The notes: generated from the letters alone by a model not told the origin. 64,000 nucleotides of DNA from Sipunculus nudus (GCA_026874595.1 CM049307.1:4673579-4737578); one strand, 5' to 3'; counted from the first letter of the stretch, positions 1 through 12,742 are shown. Made by a program: numbers and translations.

Positions 1-500
1 TTTAAACAGACCTCATCCAATAACCCATCTCTCCACATGTTCATAATATGAAAGTGATCTGCCCATTAGTTTTTGCCTTATAATGCTCACAATACTGTCA
101 GGTGGCAATTATGGGGGTATTGAAAGGCATAAAAACAAGAAAAGGATAATAGGTGGCACCACCAGTTTCCGGTATATAACAAGGCTATCCAAGATCTTCC
201 GTCACCTTGATTTTTGGACCAGTCCATGCAAGCTTACTTGAGATATTTAAGAATTTGTGTTATTTTCAGCAAAATAGGACCTATTCAAGGTCAAGGTCAC
301 TCTCCTAGCATAGGTCATGACCCCATTTTAAATAGGTTTCGTCCCCTTACCTATATCTATATAAATGTAAAGTTTGAAAAAGATCAGTGAAATATTTTTT
401 GAGTTATCCCGCTCACAAGGTTTTTCTGCGGCGGCGGCGGCAGCGGCGGCGGGACCGTCGTGAAACCATAGTATCCCGACTTTGTCTTGGAAAACAATGA
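1..500 (+). mobile_element. 3' module of a family 288 dispersed element (left-truncated by window)
   Basis: This stretch aligns by eye with 18285-18785 and 47035-47540. Shared landmarks in order are the cccattagttttt/cttataatgctcac block, a GGTGGCACCACC near-palindrome at 152-163, AAGGTCAAGGTCA near 283-298, AGGTCATGACC at 312-322, a GCGGCGG tract (about 427-450), and a terminal gactttgtct block. It is the most diverged of the three copies. It codes for nothing; the alanine-rich minus-strand frame here is just the GCG tract read through. Its 5' part lies outside the window. Confidence 0.8.
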
Positions 501-651
501 TTTGTGACTTAGGTACAAGAACACAGTCATGAAACTCATATTTAATTAGGAAAGGTGATTGCAGAACACATACATCTTTCATCAACTAAGATATACAGTA
601 AGATTCTGCCTGATAAAAATTTGCTCATGAAAACAATTGGTGCTACATGTT

Positions 652-1110
652 TATATATGTCGAGGCCCAGATTAGAATCTGGCCCAATTTTAAACTGGGC
701 CAGCCCAGATCAAAATTTTGATTTGGACCGGCCCAGATCAAAATTCTAATCTGGGCCAGACCAGTTTTAAACTGATTAAAATTATGATCTGGGCCGGTCC
801 AGATTAAAATCCTGTGGTGAAGACTTCAGGATTTAAATCTGGTCTGGACTGATTTTAAACTGGGCTGGCCCAGATTAGAATTTTGATCTTGGCTGGTTAA
901 GTTTACAATCCTGTGGTGGACTGATTTTAAACTGGGCTGGCCCAGATTAGAATTTTGATCTGGGCTGGTTAAGTTTACAATCCTGTGGTGGACTGATTTA
1001 AACTTGGCTGGCCAAGATCAAAATTTTAATCTGGGCTAGTCAAGATTACAGTCCTGTGGTGGACTGATTTTAAACTGGGCCTAACCAGATCAGAATCCTA
1101 ATCTAATCTT
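652..1110 (+). repeat. Left inverted arm of the foldback-like element
   Basis: About 460 bp made of sub-repeats containing GGCCCAGATTAGAAT, TTTTAAACTGGGC and CAATCCTGTGGTGG. The last three units are head-to-tail at about 71-72 bp. Many sub-repeats are themselves palindromic, such as CCCAGATTAGAATCTGG, so the arm can fold on itself as well as pair with the right arm. Confidence 0.75.
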
Positions 1111-2085
1111 AGGCTAGCTTGATTTTTATCATCTTAAATCAGATAATACAATAAACATTTATTCCAGATACACCATTTTGAAGGGCACAAAACACATAAT
1201 GAACAAGATCATTTAAAATATTTTAGTGAGGAAAAAGCTAACAAACAAATGTAATGTGCTTCTTTGGTTACATCTATTCTTCAAGCATGCAAGTTCACAT
1301 TTGAACTTCAACTAAACCAACTACCATAAATTATCACATTTTAGAACATGTCAGTTCTGAGACATCTACTTGACTTAATATCAAAATTTTCAACTTAACT
1401 GAGATAATTTTCTGTTCTGAATATCAAAATAACGTGTAATATTAAATATATACATGCATAATTAAATACCAGCTTTACTCATTTATAAGTGAACAAAAGT
1501 AATTTATCAGTCTTGATGCTCATTTGGGTGAGCAGCATGACACTGTGCCCTAACATGGGGCTAGAGAGAGGTTAGTGATACCATTTCTGTAATTTATAAT
1601 AGCAGAAAATCCACAGCTGAGAAAATGATATGATTGCTGCCATTTGGCAGTCTCAAAATTAGAGGTGAGCATGTGTGAAAATTTGATTTAGAATTTTATT
1701 TCAGGGGGTAATAAACATGGTGGAGGTTTCACTTTAGAGTAAATAACTTTAAAAAAAAAGCTTATCTAATAATTAATAACTAATCTAAACTGAAGATAGT
1801 TAAATGCTGCAATACAAATATTCTCTACCTTCAATAGTTAAAATGCTGAGTTGGTGAATATTTTTCCCACTGTTCTATCTAAATACATTATGATCTTGTT
1901 AATAATTCACATAAATTAGCCAATATCGACCTAATTTATGTACACTAGATATATATTTTTCTGTTTGCTAAATTTCAGTCACCTAATTTCATTGACTTAA
2001 GTTCAGGTATCTTAATAGATGTTTCAGGGCCTTCTTTCCTTAATATGTAGTATATTGTAAGTTCTAGGTCCAATGTAACAATATT

Positions 2086-2098
2086 GGGGGGGGGGGGG
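2086..2098 (+). repeat. Poly-G run (13 G)
   Basis: An uninterrupted G run inside the AT-rich centre of the foldback-like element. Length in the assembly may be unreliable. Confidence 0.9.
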
Positions 2099-2429
2099 AA
2101 TTACTTTAAATAACAAATAAAATTTTGAATTTACATTGAGTAACATATATATAAATTATTATTGATTAAATTTGGTTTTTAGTATGTTTATTTAATGCAC
2201 ATGTTTTGCAAGCTATATTTGTTGTTTTTATCTGTAAAATACCAATGTCTAACATGATTATTTTGTAATTATATTTTGGACATTTCACATAAGAGGAAAA
2301 ATTACAAAAATATGACAGGAGTCCAACCAATGATATTTTCATAGAAAATGAAATAAATTCATAAAATATTAATTATTGTGGACTTACAATGTTTTACAAA
2401 TTCTTTGAATTGATTAAAGGCCAGCTAGG

Positions 2430-2790
2430 TAAACACAGTGTAATTGAAGCCAGTCTAGGAGCAGATTAGGATTCTGATCTGGGCTGGTCGAGATTAAAAT
2501 CAGTCTACCATAGAATTGTAAACTTGACTGGCCCAGATCAAAATTCTAATCCAGGCTGGCCCAGTTTAAAATCAGTCCAGACCAGATTTAAATCCTGATG
2601 TCTTCACCACAGGATTGTTATCTGGACCGGCCCAGATCAAAATTTTAATCTGGTCTGGCCCAGTTTAAAACTGGTCTGGCCCAGATTAGAATTTTGATCT
2701 GGGCCGGTCCAGATTAAAATCCTGTGGTGAAGACTTCAGAATTTTGATTTTAAATTGGGCCAGATTCTAATCTGGGCCTCAACATATATA
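2430..2790 (-). repeat. Right inverted arm of the foldback-like element
   Basis: About 360 bp whose reverse complement follows the left arm, with rearrangement and loss of some sub-repeats. The terminal 30 bp or so and the block containing CCTGTGGTGAAGACTTCAG are shared. The arm is shorter than the left one, as expected if sub-repeats are gained and lost by unequal exchange. Confidence 0.7.
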
Positions 2791-2859
2791 TGTCCCCTCT
2801 TCCTGTATCTGCATAGCACTCTAACTGTTAATGACTGCTGAGGTACAGATGTAAGACAC

Positions 2860-4600
2860 ACCAGCAAAATCATACTTGCCAAACTACTGCAATGAAAGTG
2901 GTCATGTCTTTTATACTTCACAGCACAAAAATATGTTTGATTGCAGAAAACATATACACACTCACAGCATCTTTCTGGCTTTTTAGTTATTTTCCTCATG
3001 AAATGATACTTGTATAAAGTGTGAGGGAATGTCATTTTTGGTTCAAAGCATAAAATATGTTTTATTGTACTGGCCATGTAAACTTGCAATTGTTAGCAGA
3101 CTTCCTTTTTTTAAATTTTTTTTAACATGAAGTGACATGTTTAATCATTGCAGATACACAGATATAGAGAGCATCAAATTTATGTTTGCAAAACTACTGA
3201 TACATATGTGGTCCTGTCTCTTTTGCTTCACAGCCCATAAAAAATATTTTTTCTGATGTGGAGGTGTACACATTTTCAGCAGCCTTCAGACATGCAAGTT
3301 ATTTTTCACATGATGTGATCCTTGTTTCAGACATGAGGCCATGTTATTTTTACTTCACAGCACAGGAATTATTCCATTACTGCTGTGGACATGTCCACTT
3401 TCTGACGTTCTAGTTACTTTTTCACATGATGTCATACATGTATCAAGCATGAGGCCATGTTTTTGTTTGTGCTACAATATATGTTTTATTGTTGTGGACA
3501 TGAATGCATCTGCTGCATTTTCCTGACTTTAATGATAGTTATCTAGCATATCTGATACAGAGATGTAAACTGACAGCATCTAAGTCATACCTGCAAACTT
3601 CTGGGGTGAATATGGTCATGTCTGTTTTGCTTCAGAGGACATAAAAAATATATTTAATTGCAAGTGACATTAATGCATCAGCATCAGGTTTCTGAATTTA
3701 TGCATGTAACATGTGTTCTTAATTTTATTTTGCTTGCAAAAAAAATGTTATTGTAGTGGACATGTACACATTTGCAGCAGTTTCTGACCTTTGCAATGTT
3801 TTTCTTGTATCAAGACTTATATAATGACTGCAGAAAAAACAGCCCTTAAGTAACAGCATCAAAGTTGTGCTGACAAAATACTGGTGTGTACGTGGTCAGG
3901 TTTTTTCCCTTCACATTTTACTGCAGCTACTCTTTTTTTACTTGTTTTTATTTCACATTTCACTCATGGGTTTTCTGGCTTGTAAAGTGTTATGACACAG
4001 ATATGATGACTGCATGTATACAGACGTAGAGGCACAACATCATGTATACACACGTAGAGGCACAACATCATGTATACACACGTAGAGGCACAACATCATG
4101 TATACAGACGTAGAGGCACAACATCATGTATACACACGTAGAGGCACAACATCATGTATACACACGTAGAGGCACAACATCATGTATACACACGTAGAGG
4201 CACAACATCATGTATACAGACGTAGAGGCACAACATCATGTATACACACGTAGAGGCACAACATCATGTATACACACGTAGAGGCACAACATCATGTATA
4301 CAGAAGTAGAGGCACAACATCATGTATACAGACGTAGAGGCACAACATCATGTATACAGACGTAGAGGCACAACATCATGTATACACACGTAGAGGCACA
4401 ACATCAAAGTCAGGTCTGCATAACTACTGTAAAGCCCACATAAAATACCTGTTTTAATGCATCGGACATGTACACAAACATCCACATCAGTTTTCTGATT
4501 TTTTTCATCACTGTAGCAGCTGACCTGTACTGCCACTTGTATAGCAGCCTTAATCACCTGTGGCACAAAACATACCACTGTGTGAAGTGCATAAAGGTCT
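2860..4600 (+). repeat. Strongly diverged tandem or dispersed repeat units
   Basis: A recurring theme appears several times: a block like TGCAAAACTACTG (near 2875, 3183, 3590, 3870 and 4414), then tggtcatgtct, then tgcttcacagcacataaaaaatat, then tggacatgtacacatt, then cacatgatgt. Units are a few hundred bp and heavily mutated, so boundaries are unclear. The 28-bp array at 4013-4405 interrupts it. No coding signal was seen. Confidence 0.5.
4013..4405 (+). repeat. 28-bp minisatellite, about 14 copies
   Basis: The unit reads CATGTATACACACGTAGAGG followed by CACAACAT, repeated head-to-tail. Units differ almost only at one position (cacacg versus cagacg, once cagaag). The pattern of that variant along the array suggests local amplification of short blocks. 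Confidence 0.95.
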
Positions 4601-4830
4601 ATCAGGTAAGAAAAAGAAGCAGCGACCCGGGCTCACCTTGTCAGTGGTAATATATCATCTCTTACCATATGGCTGACATAATTAGTGCTGAACCTTCTCC
4701 TCAATTCTTTCTACTTCTTTCTGCTACACGAGCGAGGTCAAGATCAAGTCAGAGGTCATATCAATGTGGCCACTTCATGTCTGCATGTCTCATGACCAGC
4801 ATGTCACACTGGTTGTATATCTCATTATCT
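4406..4830. other. Intervening sequence, no gene recognised
   Basis: The first 200 bp or so belongs to the diverged repeat to its left. Around 4736-4765 there are two AGGTCA half-sites (gaggtcaagatcaagtcagaggtcata). No coding exon could be supported. Confidence 0.5.
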
Positions 4831-7800
4831 GTATTCTGTGTGTCTCACTATCTGTATCAGGTGTCTCACTAGTGTGTCTCTCTATCTGTATCATATGTGT
4901 TTCACTATCTGTATCTTGTGTGTCTCACTATCTGTGGCCTGTGTGTCTCACTATCTGTTTCATGTGTCTCACTATCTGTATCATGTGTGTCTCACTATCT
5001 GTATACTGTGTGTCTCACTATCTGTATACTGTGTGTCGCACTATCGGTATCATGTGTCTCACTATCTGTTTCATGTGTCTCACTATCTGTATCCTGTGTG
5101 TCTCACTATCTGTATCCTGTGTGTCTCACTATCTGTATCCTGTGTGTCATGCTATCTGTCTCCTGTGTGTCTCACTACATATTTCACTGGTTATGTCTCA
5201 CTATCTGTATCCTGTGTGTCTCACTCCATATATCACTGGTTGTATGTCTCACTATCTGCATCATGTGTGTCTCACTATCTGTTTCAGATAGCTCATTACA
5301 TATTTTGCTGGTTGTGTGTCTCACTATCTGCATCATGTGTTTCACTATCTGTATCAGGTGCCTCACTACATATTTCACTGGTTGTATGTCTTACTATCTG
5401 TATCCTGTGTGTCTCACTCCATATATCACTGGTTGTATGTCTTACTATCTGTATCATATGTCTCAGTATCTGCATCATGTATGTCTCATTATCTGCATCA
5501 TGTGTGTCTCACTTTCTGTACCATGTGTCTCACTACATATTTCACTGGCTGTATGTCTCACTATCTGTACCAGGTGTCTCACTATATATTTCTCTGGTTG
5601 TATGTCTCACTATCTGTATCATGTGTCCCTATATCTGAATCATGTGTCTCATTATCTGTATCTTGTGTGTCTCACTATCTGTATCAGGTGTCTCACTCCA
5701 TATATCACTGGTAGTATGTCTCACTTTCTGTGTCCTGTGTGTCTCACTATCAGTATTAGGTGTCTCACTCCATATATCACTAATTGTATGTCTCACTATC
5801 TGTATCATGTGTGTCTCACTATTTGTATCAGATGTCTCACTATATATATTGGATGTATGTCTCACTTTCTGTATCCTGTGTGTCTAACTATCTGTATCAG
5901 GTGTCTCACTCCATACATCACTGGTTGTATGTCTCACTTTCTGTCTCCTGTGTGTCTCACTATCTGTACGAAGTGTCTCACAACATATTTCTCTGGTTGT
6001 ATGTCTCACTATCTGTATCATGTGTCCCTACATCTGAATCATGTGTCTCATTATCTGCATCATGTGTGTCTCACCATCTGTATCAGGTGTCTAAGTATTT
6101 GTATCAGGTGTCTCACTACATATATCACTGGTTGTATGTCTCACTATCTGTATCATGTGTCCCTACATCTGAATCATGTGTCTCATTATCTGCATCATGT
6201 GTGTCTCACCATCTGTATCAGGTGTCTCAGTATTTGTATCAGGTGTCTCACTACATATATCACTGGTTGTATGTCTCACTATCTGTATCATGTGTCCCTT
6301 CATCTGAATCATGTGTCTCATTATCTGCATCATGTGTGTCTCACCATCTGTATCAGGTGTCTCAGTATTTGTATCAGGTGTCTCACTACATATATCACTG
6401 GTTGTATGTCTCACTATCTGTATCCTGTGTGTCTCATTATCTGCATCATGTGTGTCTCACCATCTGTATCAGGTGTCTCAGTATTTGTATCAGGTGTCTC
6501 ACTACATATATCACTGGTTGTATGTCTCACTATCTGTATCCTGTATGTCTCATTATCTGTATCCTGTATGTCTCACTATCTGTATCCTGTATGTCTCACT
6601 ATCTGTATCCTGTATGTCTCACTATCTGTATCCTGTATGTCTCATTATCTGCATCATGTGTGTCTCACCATCTGTATCAGGTGTCTCACTACATATATCA
6701 CTGGTTGTATGTCTCACTATCTGTATCCTGTATGTCTCATTATCTGCATCATGTGTGTCTCACCATCTGTATCAGGTGTCTCAGTATTTGTATCAGGTGT
6801 CTCACTACATATATCACTGGTTGAATGTCTCACTATCTGTATCCTGTATGTCTCATTATCTGCATCATGTGTGTCTCACCATCTGTATCAGGTGTCTCAG
6901 TATTTGTATCAGGTGTCTCACTACATATATCACTGGTTGTATGTCTCACTATCTGTATCCTGTATGTCTCATTATCTGCATCATGTGTGTCTCACCATCT
7001 GTATCAGGTGTCTCAGTATTTGTATCAGGTGTCTCACTACATATATCACTGGTTGTATGTCTCACTATCTGTATCATGTGTCCCTACACTGAATCATGTG
7101 TCTCATTATCTGCATCATGTGTGTCTCACCATCTGTATCAGGTGTCTCAGTATTTGTATCAGGTGTCTCACTACATATATCACTGGTTGTATGTCTCACT
7201 ATCTGTATCATGTGTCCCTTCATCTGAATCATGTGTCTCATTATCTGCATCATGTGTGTCTCACCATCTGTATCAGGTGTCTCAGTATTTGTATCAGGTG
7301 TCTCACTACATATATCACTGGTTGTATGTCTCACTATCTGTATCATGTGTCCCTTCATCTGAATCATGTGTCTCATTATCTGCATCATGTGTGTCTCACC
7401 ATCTGTATCAGGTGTCTCAGTATTTGTATCAGGTGTCTCACTACATATATCACTGGTTGTATGTCTCACTATCTGTATCATGTGTCCCTTCATCTGAATC
7501 ATGTGTCTCATTATCTGCATCATGTGTGTCTCACCATCTGTATCAGGTGTCTCAGTATTTGTATCAGGTGTCTCACTACATATATCACTGGTTGTATGTC
7601 TCACTATCTGTATCATGTGTCCCTTCATCTGAATCATGTGTCTCATTATCTGCATCATGTGTGTCTCACCATCTGTATCAGGTGTCTCAGTATTTGTATC
7701 AGGTGTCTCACTACATATATCACTGGTTGTATGTCTCACTATCTGTATCCTGTGTGTCTCATTATCTGCATCATGTGTGTCTCACCATCTGTATCAGGTG

Positions 7801-8190
7801 TCTCAGTATTTGTATCAGGTGTCTCACTACATATATCACTGGTTGTATGTCTCACTATCTGTATCCTGTGTGTCTCACTATCTGTATCATGTGTGTCTCA
7901 CTATCTGTATCAGGTGTCTCAGTATTTGTATCAGGTGTCTCACTACATATATCACTGGTTGTATGTCTCACTATCTGTATCCTGTGTGTCTCATTATCTG
8001 CATCATGTGTGTCTCACCATCTGTATCAGGTGTCTAAGTATTTGTATCAGGTGTCTCACTACATATATCACTGGTTGTATGTCTCACTATCTGTATCCTG
8101 TGTGTCTCACTATCTGTATCATGTTGTGTCTCACTATCTGTATCATGTGTGTCCACATATCTCACTGGTTGTATGTCTCACTATCTGAAT
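4830..8190 (+). repeat. 23-bp satellite with 135-bp higher-order unit
   Basis: The basic unit is about 23 bp, close to TCTCACTATCTGTATCCTGT plus GTG, with 20-23-bp variants. The left part is irregular. From about 6000 on, blocks are organised as a 135-bp higher-order unit marked by CACTGGTTGTATG at 6126, 6261, 6396, then 7181, 7316, 7451, 7586 and 7721 (exact 135-bp spacing within each group). The block 7181-7740 is nearly identical between units, indicating recent expansion. All three forward frames stay open for long distances (up to about 730 codons from 4897 to 7092) because the unit lacks stops and 135 is divisible by three. Overlapping frames and runs of Ser/Val/Cys/Leu/Ile words argue against a protein. 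Confidence 0.95.
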
Positions 8191-8381
8191 GAACTATGGA
8201 GTAAAAGGAAAGGACCGCCAGAATTTTATTAAAATATATAACTGATATAAAATGTGACAGATGCAGACTGGTGGACTTTGAGAGTGAAGGTTGTATCAAC
8301 ACTAGTGTCATACCCACCAGTGACTCAGTTGCTAAATGGTAATACCTTAATGGAACCTCAGAGATTCTCATATGTCATATG

Positions 8382-9389
8382 TAGGTTATGATTTATGGAT
8401 CATAAGAATATGTTATGATCTATAGATCATAAGTATAGGTTATGATATATAAACACATATATAGGTTATCATTAATGGATCATTAGAATAGGTTATGATG
8501 AATGGATCATAAGTATAGGTTATGATTTATGGATCATAAGATGAGGTTATGATTTATGGATCGCAACTATAGGTTATGATTTAAGGATCATAAGTAAAGG
8601 TTATGAGATATGGATCATAAGTACAGGTTATGATTTATGGATCATAAGTATAGGTTTTGATTTATGGATCGTAAGTATAGGTTACGATTTATGGATCATA
8701 AGTACAGGTTAAATTTTTTGGATCATAAAAATATGTTATGATTTATGGATCATAAAAATATGTTATGATTTATGGATCATAAGTATAGGTTTTGATTTAT
8801 GGATTGTAAGTATAGGTTACGATTTATGGATCATAAGTACAGGTTATATTTATAGATCATAAAAATATGTTATGATTTATGGATCATAAAAATATGTTAT
8901 GATTTATGGATCATAAGAATATGTTATGATTTATGGATCATAAGTATAGGTTATGATATATGGATCACAAATATAGGTTATGATTTATGGATCACTAGAA
9001 TAGGTTACGATTAATGGATCATAATTATAGGTTATGATTTAAGAATCAAAAGTACAGGTTATGATTTATGGATCACAAGTATAGGTTATGATTTATGGAT
9101 CAGAAGTATAGGTTATGATTTACGGATCATAAGTATAGGTTATGATTTATGGATCATAAGTAATGGTTATGATTTATGGATCATTAGTACTGGTTATGAT
9201 TTATGGATCATTAGTTCTGGTTATGATTTATAGATCATAAGTAATGGTTATGATTTATTGATCATTGGAATAGGTTATGATTTATGGATCATAAGTTCAG
9301 GTTATAGTTATGGATCATAAAAATATGTTATGATTTATGGATCATAAGTATAGGTTATGATTTATGGATCATAAGTATAGGTTATGACT
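8382..9389 (+). repeat. 27-bp minisatellite whose unit is an inverted repeat
   Basis: About 37 copies of a 27-bp unit around AGGTTATGATTTATGGATCA plus TAAGTAT. Inside each unit TTATGAT and ATCATAA are inverted arms around a 6-base loop, so the array is a string of potential small hairpins. Copies are moderately diverged. Confidence 0.95.
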
Positions 9390-9473
9390 TCTTGTTTTTA
9401 TTCCTGGTCTCATGCATATAAAACCTGAAATAAAACTGCTACATATTCTTATTATTCTCTTCATCCTCATCAG

Positions 9474-10290
9474 AAAGACTGAGCCACCTGCAGGCTAGAG
9501 GCCAATCCTTACTCATTGAAAAGACTGAGCCACCTGCAGGCTAGAGGCCAATCCTTCCTCATTGAAAAGACTGAGCCACCTACAGGCTAGAGGCTAATCC
9601 TTCCTCATTGAAAAGACTGAGCCACCTACAGGCTAGAGGCCAATCCTTTCTCATTAAAAAAACTGAGCCACCTACAGACTAGAGGCCAATCCTTCCTCAT
9701 TGAAAAGACTGAGCCACCTACAGGCTAGAGGCCAATCCTTCCTCATTGAAAAGACTGAGCCACCTACAGGCTAGAGGCCAATCCTTCCTCATTAAAAAAA
9801 CTGAGCCACCTACAGGCTAGAGGCCAATCCTTCCTCACTGAAAAGACTGAGCCACCTACAGGCTAGAGGCCAATTCTTCCTCATTGAAAAGACTGAGCCA
9901 CCTACAGGCTAGAGACCAATCCTTCCTCATTGAAAAGACTGAGCCACCTACAGGCTAGAGGCCAATCTATCCTCATTGAAAAGACTGAGCCACCTACAGG
10001 CTAGAGGCCAATCCTTCCTCATTGAAAAGACTGAGCCACCTACAGGCTAGAGGCCAATCCTTCCTCATTTAAAGACTGAGCCACCAACAGGCTAGAGGCC
10101 AATCCTTCCTTAATTGAAAAGACTGAGCCACCTACAGACTAGAGGCCAATCCTTCCTCATTGAAAAGACTGAGCCATCTACAGGCTAGGGAAAAAATCCT
10201 TAAAAAAAGAAAGACTGAGCCACCTACAGGCTAGGGACCAATCCTTCTTACAAAGAAAGACTAAGGCACCTACTGGCTAGGGACCAATTA
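9474..10290 (+). repeat. 46-bp minisatellite, about 18 copies
   Basis: The unit contains AAAGACTGAGCCACCTACAG then GCTAGAGGCCAATCCTTCCT then CATTGA. Spacing of GAGCCACC is 46 bp (9481, 9527 and on). The middle is well conserved and the last three units decay. Confidence 0.95.
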
Positions 10291-11016
10291 TGTGGCAGCT
10301 ATTTCCCGCACACATAGTCACCCTTTAGATCATTAGACAAAATGAAAAGCATCTTAGAAAGATGTACTCCAGTGTCAAACTGATGCAGGAAAAAATGGTA
10401 CACATCCACAGAGTGTACTCTGTCCTGGTTGGCCAATCGCTGAATAGGGCACAAGACATCATCCCTAACAACGGCAAGACATTCATGTAACAGTCATCAA
10501 GTGCCATTTAAAAAAAGCAGGTCAAGCTTGGGGAAAATGCAGTGAAATTACCCATTAGGTATTCTGAGGATCATTTTCATGTAAGAATCCCTGTACAAAA
10601 TGATGCAATTAAAATAACTTGATGCAAATCCACTTTTCAGTTTGCAAATGTTTGACCATTTATTGATTAAAATCCAGGTTTACTGATTTTATTTCAACTC
10701 TAGATATTTAGTCCTGAAATGCCTTTTCTTTCCTCTGAGGTACCACCCTATCTGTGATGACAGAGACACTATTTCATATTATGATTTAATGCAAATCAAT
10801 TTGTTCAGCAAGTATGAACACTAATTATGGTGTTTAATTAACATTGTTTTCCATCAGTAACTCACTGAATACAGGTCAGTTTGACCAATGTTACATTTTA
10901 AAGGAGATTTCACTAAACCCTCTCTGTTAGAAGTTTGTAGCTCTAACAGTCATTATCTGTCCCTAGCTGACAGCCAGTCAGACAGAGGGAACAAAGACCT
11001 TTGCTACAGTTCCACA

Positions 11017-11039
11017 TGACTAAAAGTCAGCTGAGCTAA
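11017..11039 (+). repeat. Degenerate 3' terminal hairpin of the modular element family
   Basis: Reads TGACTAAAAGTCAGCTGAGC then TAA, matching the ends at 43540-43560, 50003-50026 and 53837-53860. Upstream, gagggaacaaagacctttg resembles the gacggacaaaggacc tract. No 5' module was found to its left, so this is an orphan or strongly truncated copy. Confidence 0.5.
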
Positions 11040-11148
11040 AATTAGTTACACATGAACTGGATGATGTTGTGGTGTATCATTTTTTGGGTTTGCCAGGTAA
11101 ACCCTCTTAGATCTGTGGTATTTCACTGAGAGCCAGATGTTATTTGCA

Positions 11149-11173
11149 CCCCCCCCCCCCCCCCCCCCCCCCC
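11149..11173 (+). repeat. Poly-C run (25 C)
   Basis: An uninterrupted homopolymer; true length is uncertain in any assembly. Confidence 0.95.
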
Positions 11174-12742
11174 GGTTGTCCACCTGCACCCCCTTATTTC
11201 TGCTGATCTGCAGAAAACACCACCCAACACAACTTGGGAGTTCTCTCAGCTCTCATACACCAGCAGGTTGTTAATGTGTATGTGGAATAAATCATGTCTC
11301 TGTAATTGAGTGTTCTGGCTGGTTACCTCACGAGTCTGATGACACAGGCCTGGTAACATTCACATCAATTTCTGTTGGTTACTCAACATGCACCAAATTC
11401 ACTGGCGATTAGTCCAGGCACACACATCACACTCAAGCACAGCTTACCTGAAAAGACACAAATCAGAAAATACATTAGTTTTTATTCTGATAATATGTAA
11501 CATTTCACATGGACATGTAAGAATTATTGGAAACTGTTTTAAGTGTTCAGACATTCTCATGACCATTAAAAGGATTCCTGGTCTAGTTAAGGCAGTGGTT
11601 TTCAAAGTTTTAAAACCTTAATAAACCAAAACTTTTGTACTTGCCTGTGTGAACCAGACAAAACATTTTTGCAGATATCCAGAAGCACTGTGGCCAGTGG
11701 CTGGTACAACTGCTGCGTGTTTGCATTTGGTTTTATGTAGTGTGTGTGTACTGGACTGTAGACTGAATACTGTTATAACACATACTTGTTTACAAATCTG
11801 GGTAAAAAGTTTATTTTTATTACTGATGAAGACATAAATGTGGTAAATATAATTATGACTGAATGAACTTTTTTTCTTATTAATTCAAAATAAATCCAGA
11901 CTTAACAATCAGTTAAAATAAACATGACTTGAACTAAATAATGTTGCATGAGTTTTTTCTTGCTGGTACATTTCCCTTGGTGGCAGTATTTATCTAATAT
12001 TCTGAACATATTGACCGTGGGATGTGGCTGGTATGGAAGTTACACATGCTTAGCCTGGCACAAAGGTTTATAAAGAGTGACAATGAAACATGTAACATTA
12101 CCACTAATTTTTCTTCAGAAAATAAAATCCAGCCAATAAATTTTATTCATCACTGAATTACACTGTCAGATTTTCACCTTTTAACATCACTTTTAATCTG
12201 GTTCATTGATTAGTAAGATGACGTTAAATATGTGGTAAATGAGTAAATTATGTCTGTTAATGATCTAACAAGTTAAATCATGGAACACAGCTCTGATCAA
12301 ACAGGGATAAGCATATTAAAAGTTCCTAAAAATAAAAAAAGTGAATGCAGTTGTTTCTCTTTGAGATCAATAATGATACCCTTGCCAAGTCTGTTTTGAA
12401 ACTCATCTTCTGGGGCCTATTTTAAGGTAGTGTTGTTATTATTTGTCTTGGTAAAAAACTAGGACCTGGGTGAACAGGTGGCATAATGATTCATGCCAGA
12501 ATAACCAAGTATTCAAGATCAATATAAACCATGAATGACTCAACTACAATGATCTGAAAATACAACCAACCCTATAAATAATGATGAAAACAAAGATGGT
12601 ACTATCTCTCTGGTAAAGCTAGGAAACAATCCTTACCTAACAAATATATATTTTTTTTCAGGTAATCTCAAGATATGGGATGTTATAATTTCATAATATT
12701 GTCTGTTGTTTATAAGGTATATGTTGCCGCTGCATTATTATA

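Larger units (their letters stand above)
652..2790. mobile_element. Foldback-like element with long compound inverted repeats
   Basis: The left end (TATATATGTCGAGGCCCAG) is the reverse complement, with one change, of the right end (CTGGGCCTCAACATATATA). Inward, 652-1110 and 2430-2790 are inverted versions of the same sequence, built from short variants of CCCAGATTAGAATTTTGATC and TTTTAAACTGGGC. On the left the motif repeats about every 71-72 bp (near 846, 916, 987 and 1059). The roughly 1.3-kb middle is AT-rich and has no transposase-like frame. Long terminal repeats made of sub-repeats around an unrelated centre are the hallmark of foldback (FB/Galileo-type) elements, and it is probably non-autonomous. 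A target-site duplication could not be settled because both flanks are TA-rich. Confidence 0.75.
10291..12742. other. Anonymous AT-rich sequence, no gene recognised
   Basis: I see no convincing exon. It holds a 25-C run at 11149-11173 and a degenerate copy of the modular-element 3' end near 11017-11039. Short open frames here have no recognisable motif. Confidence 0.5.

Noticed and set aside
328-585. Minus-strand frame with a run of alanines
   Set aside because: The alanines are the GCG tract in the 3' module of a dispersed element, whose length varies between the three copies.
4897-7092. 731-codon open frame on the + strand
   Set aside because: It lies wholly within the 23/135-bp satellite, overlaps long open frames in the other two forward frames, and consists of repeated Ser/Val/Cys/Leu/Ile words. 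Openness follows from a stop-free unit with a period divisible by three.
7074-7739. 221-codon open frame on the minus strand
   Set aside because: Reverse reading of the same 135-bp units; repeated 45-residue blocks without any domain.
9474-10290. CRISPR-like array
   Set aside because: The units are head-to-tail with no unique spacers, and the setting is eukaryotic. The same applies to the other arrays.
11149-11173. Poly-C run as a functional i-motif
   Set aside because: Homopolymers occur at several places (2086, 22041, 48910, 63585) without shared context, and lengths may be assembly-dependent.
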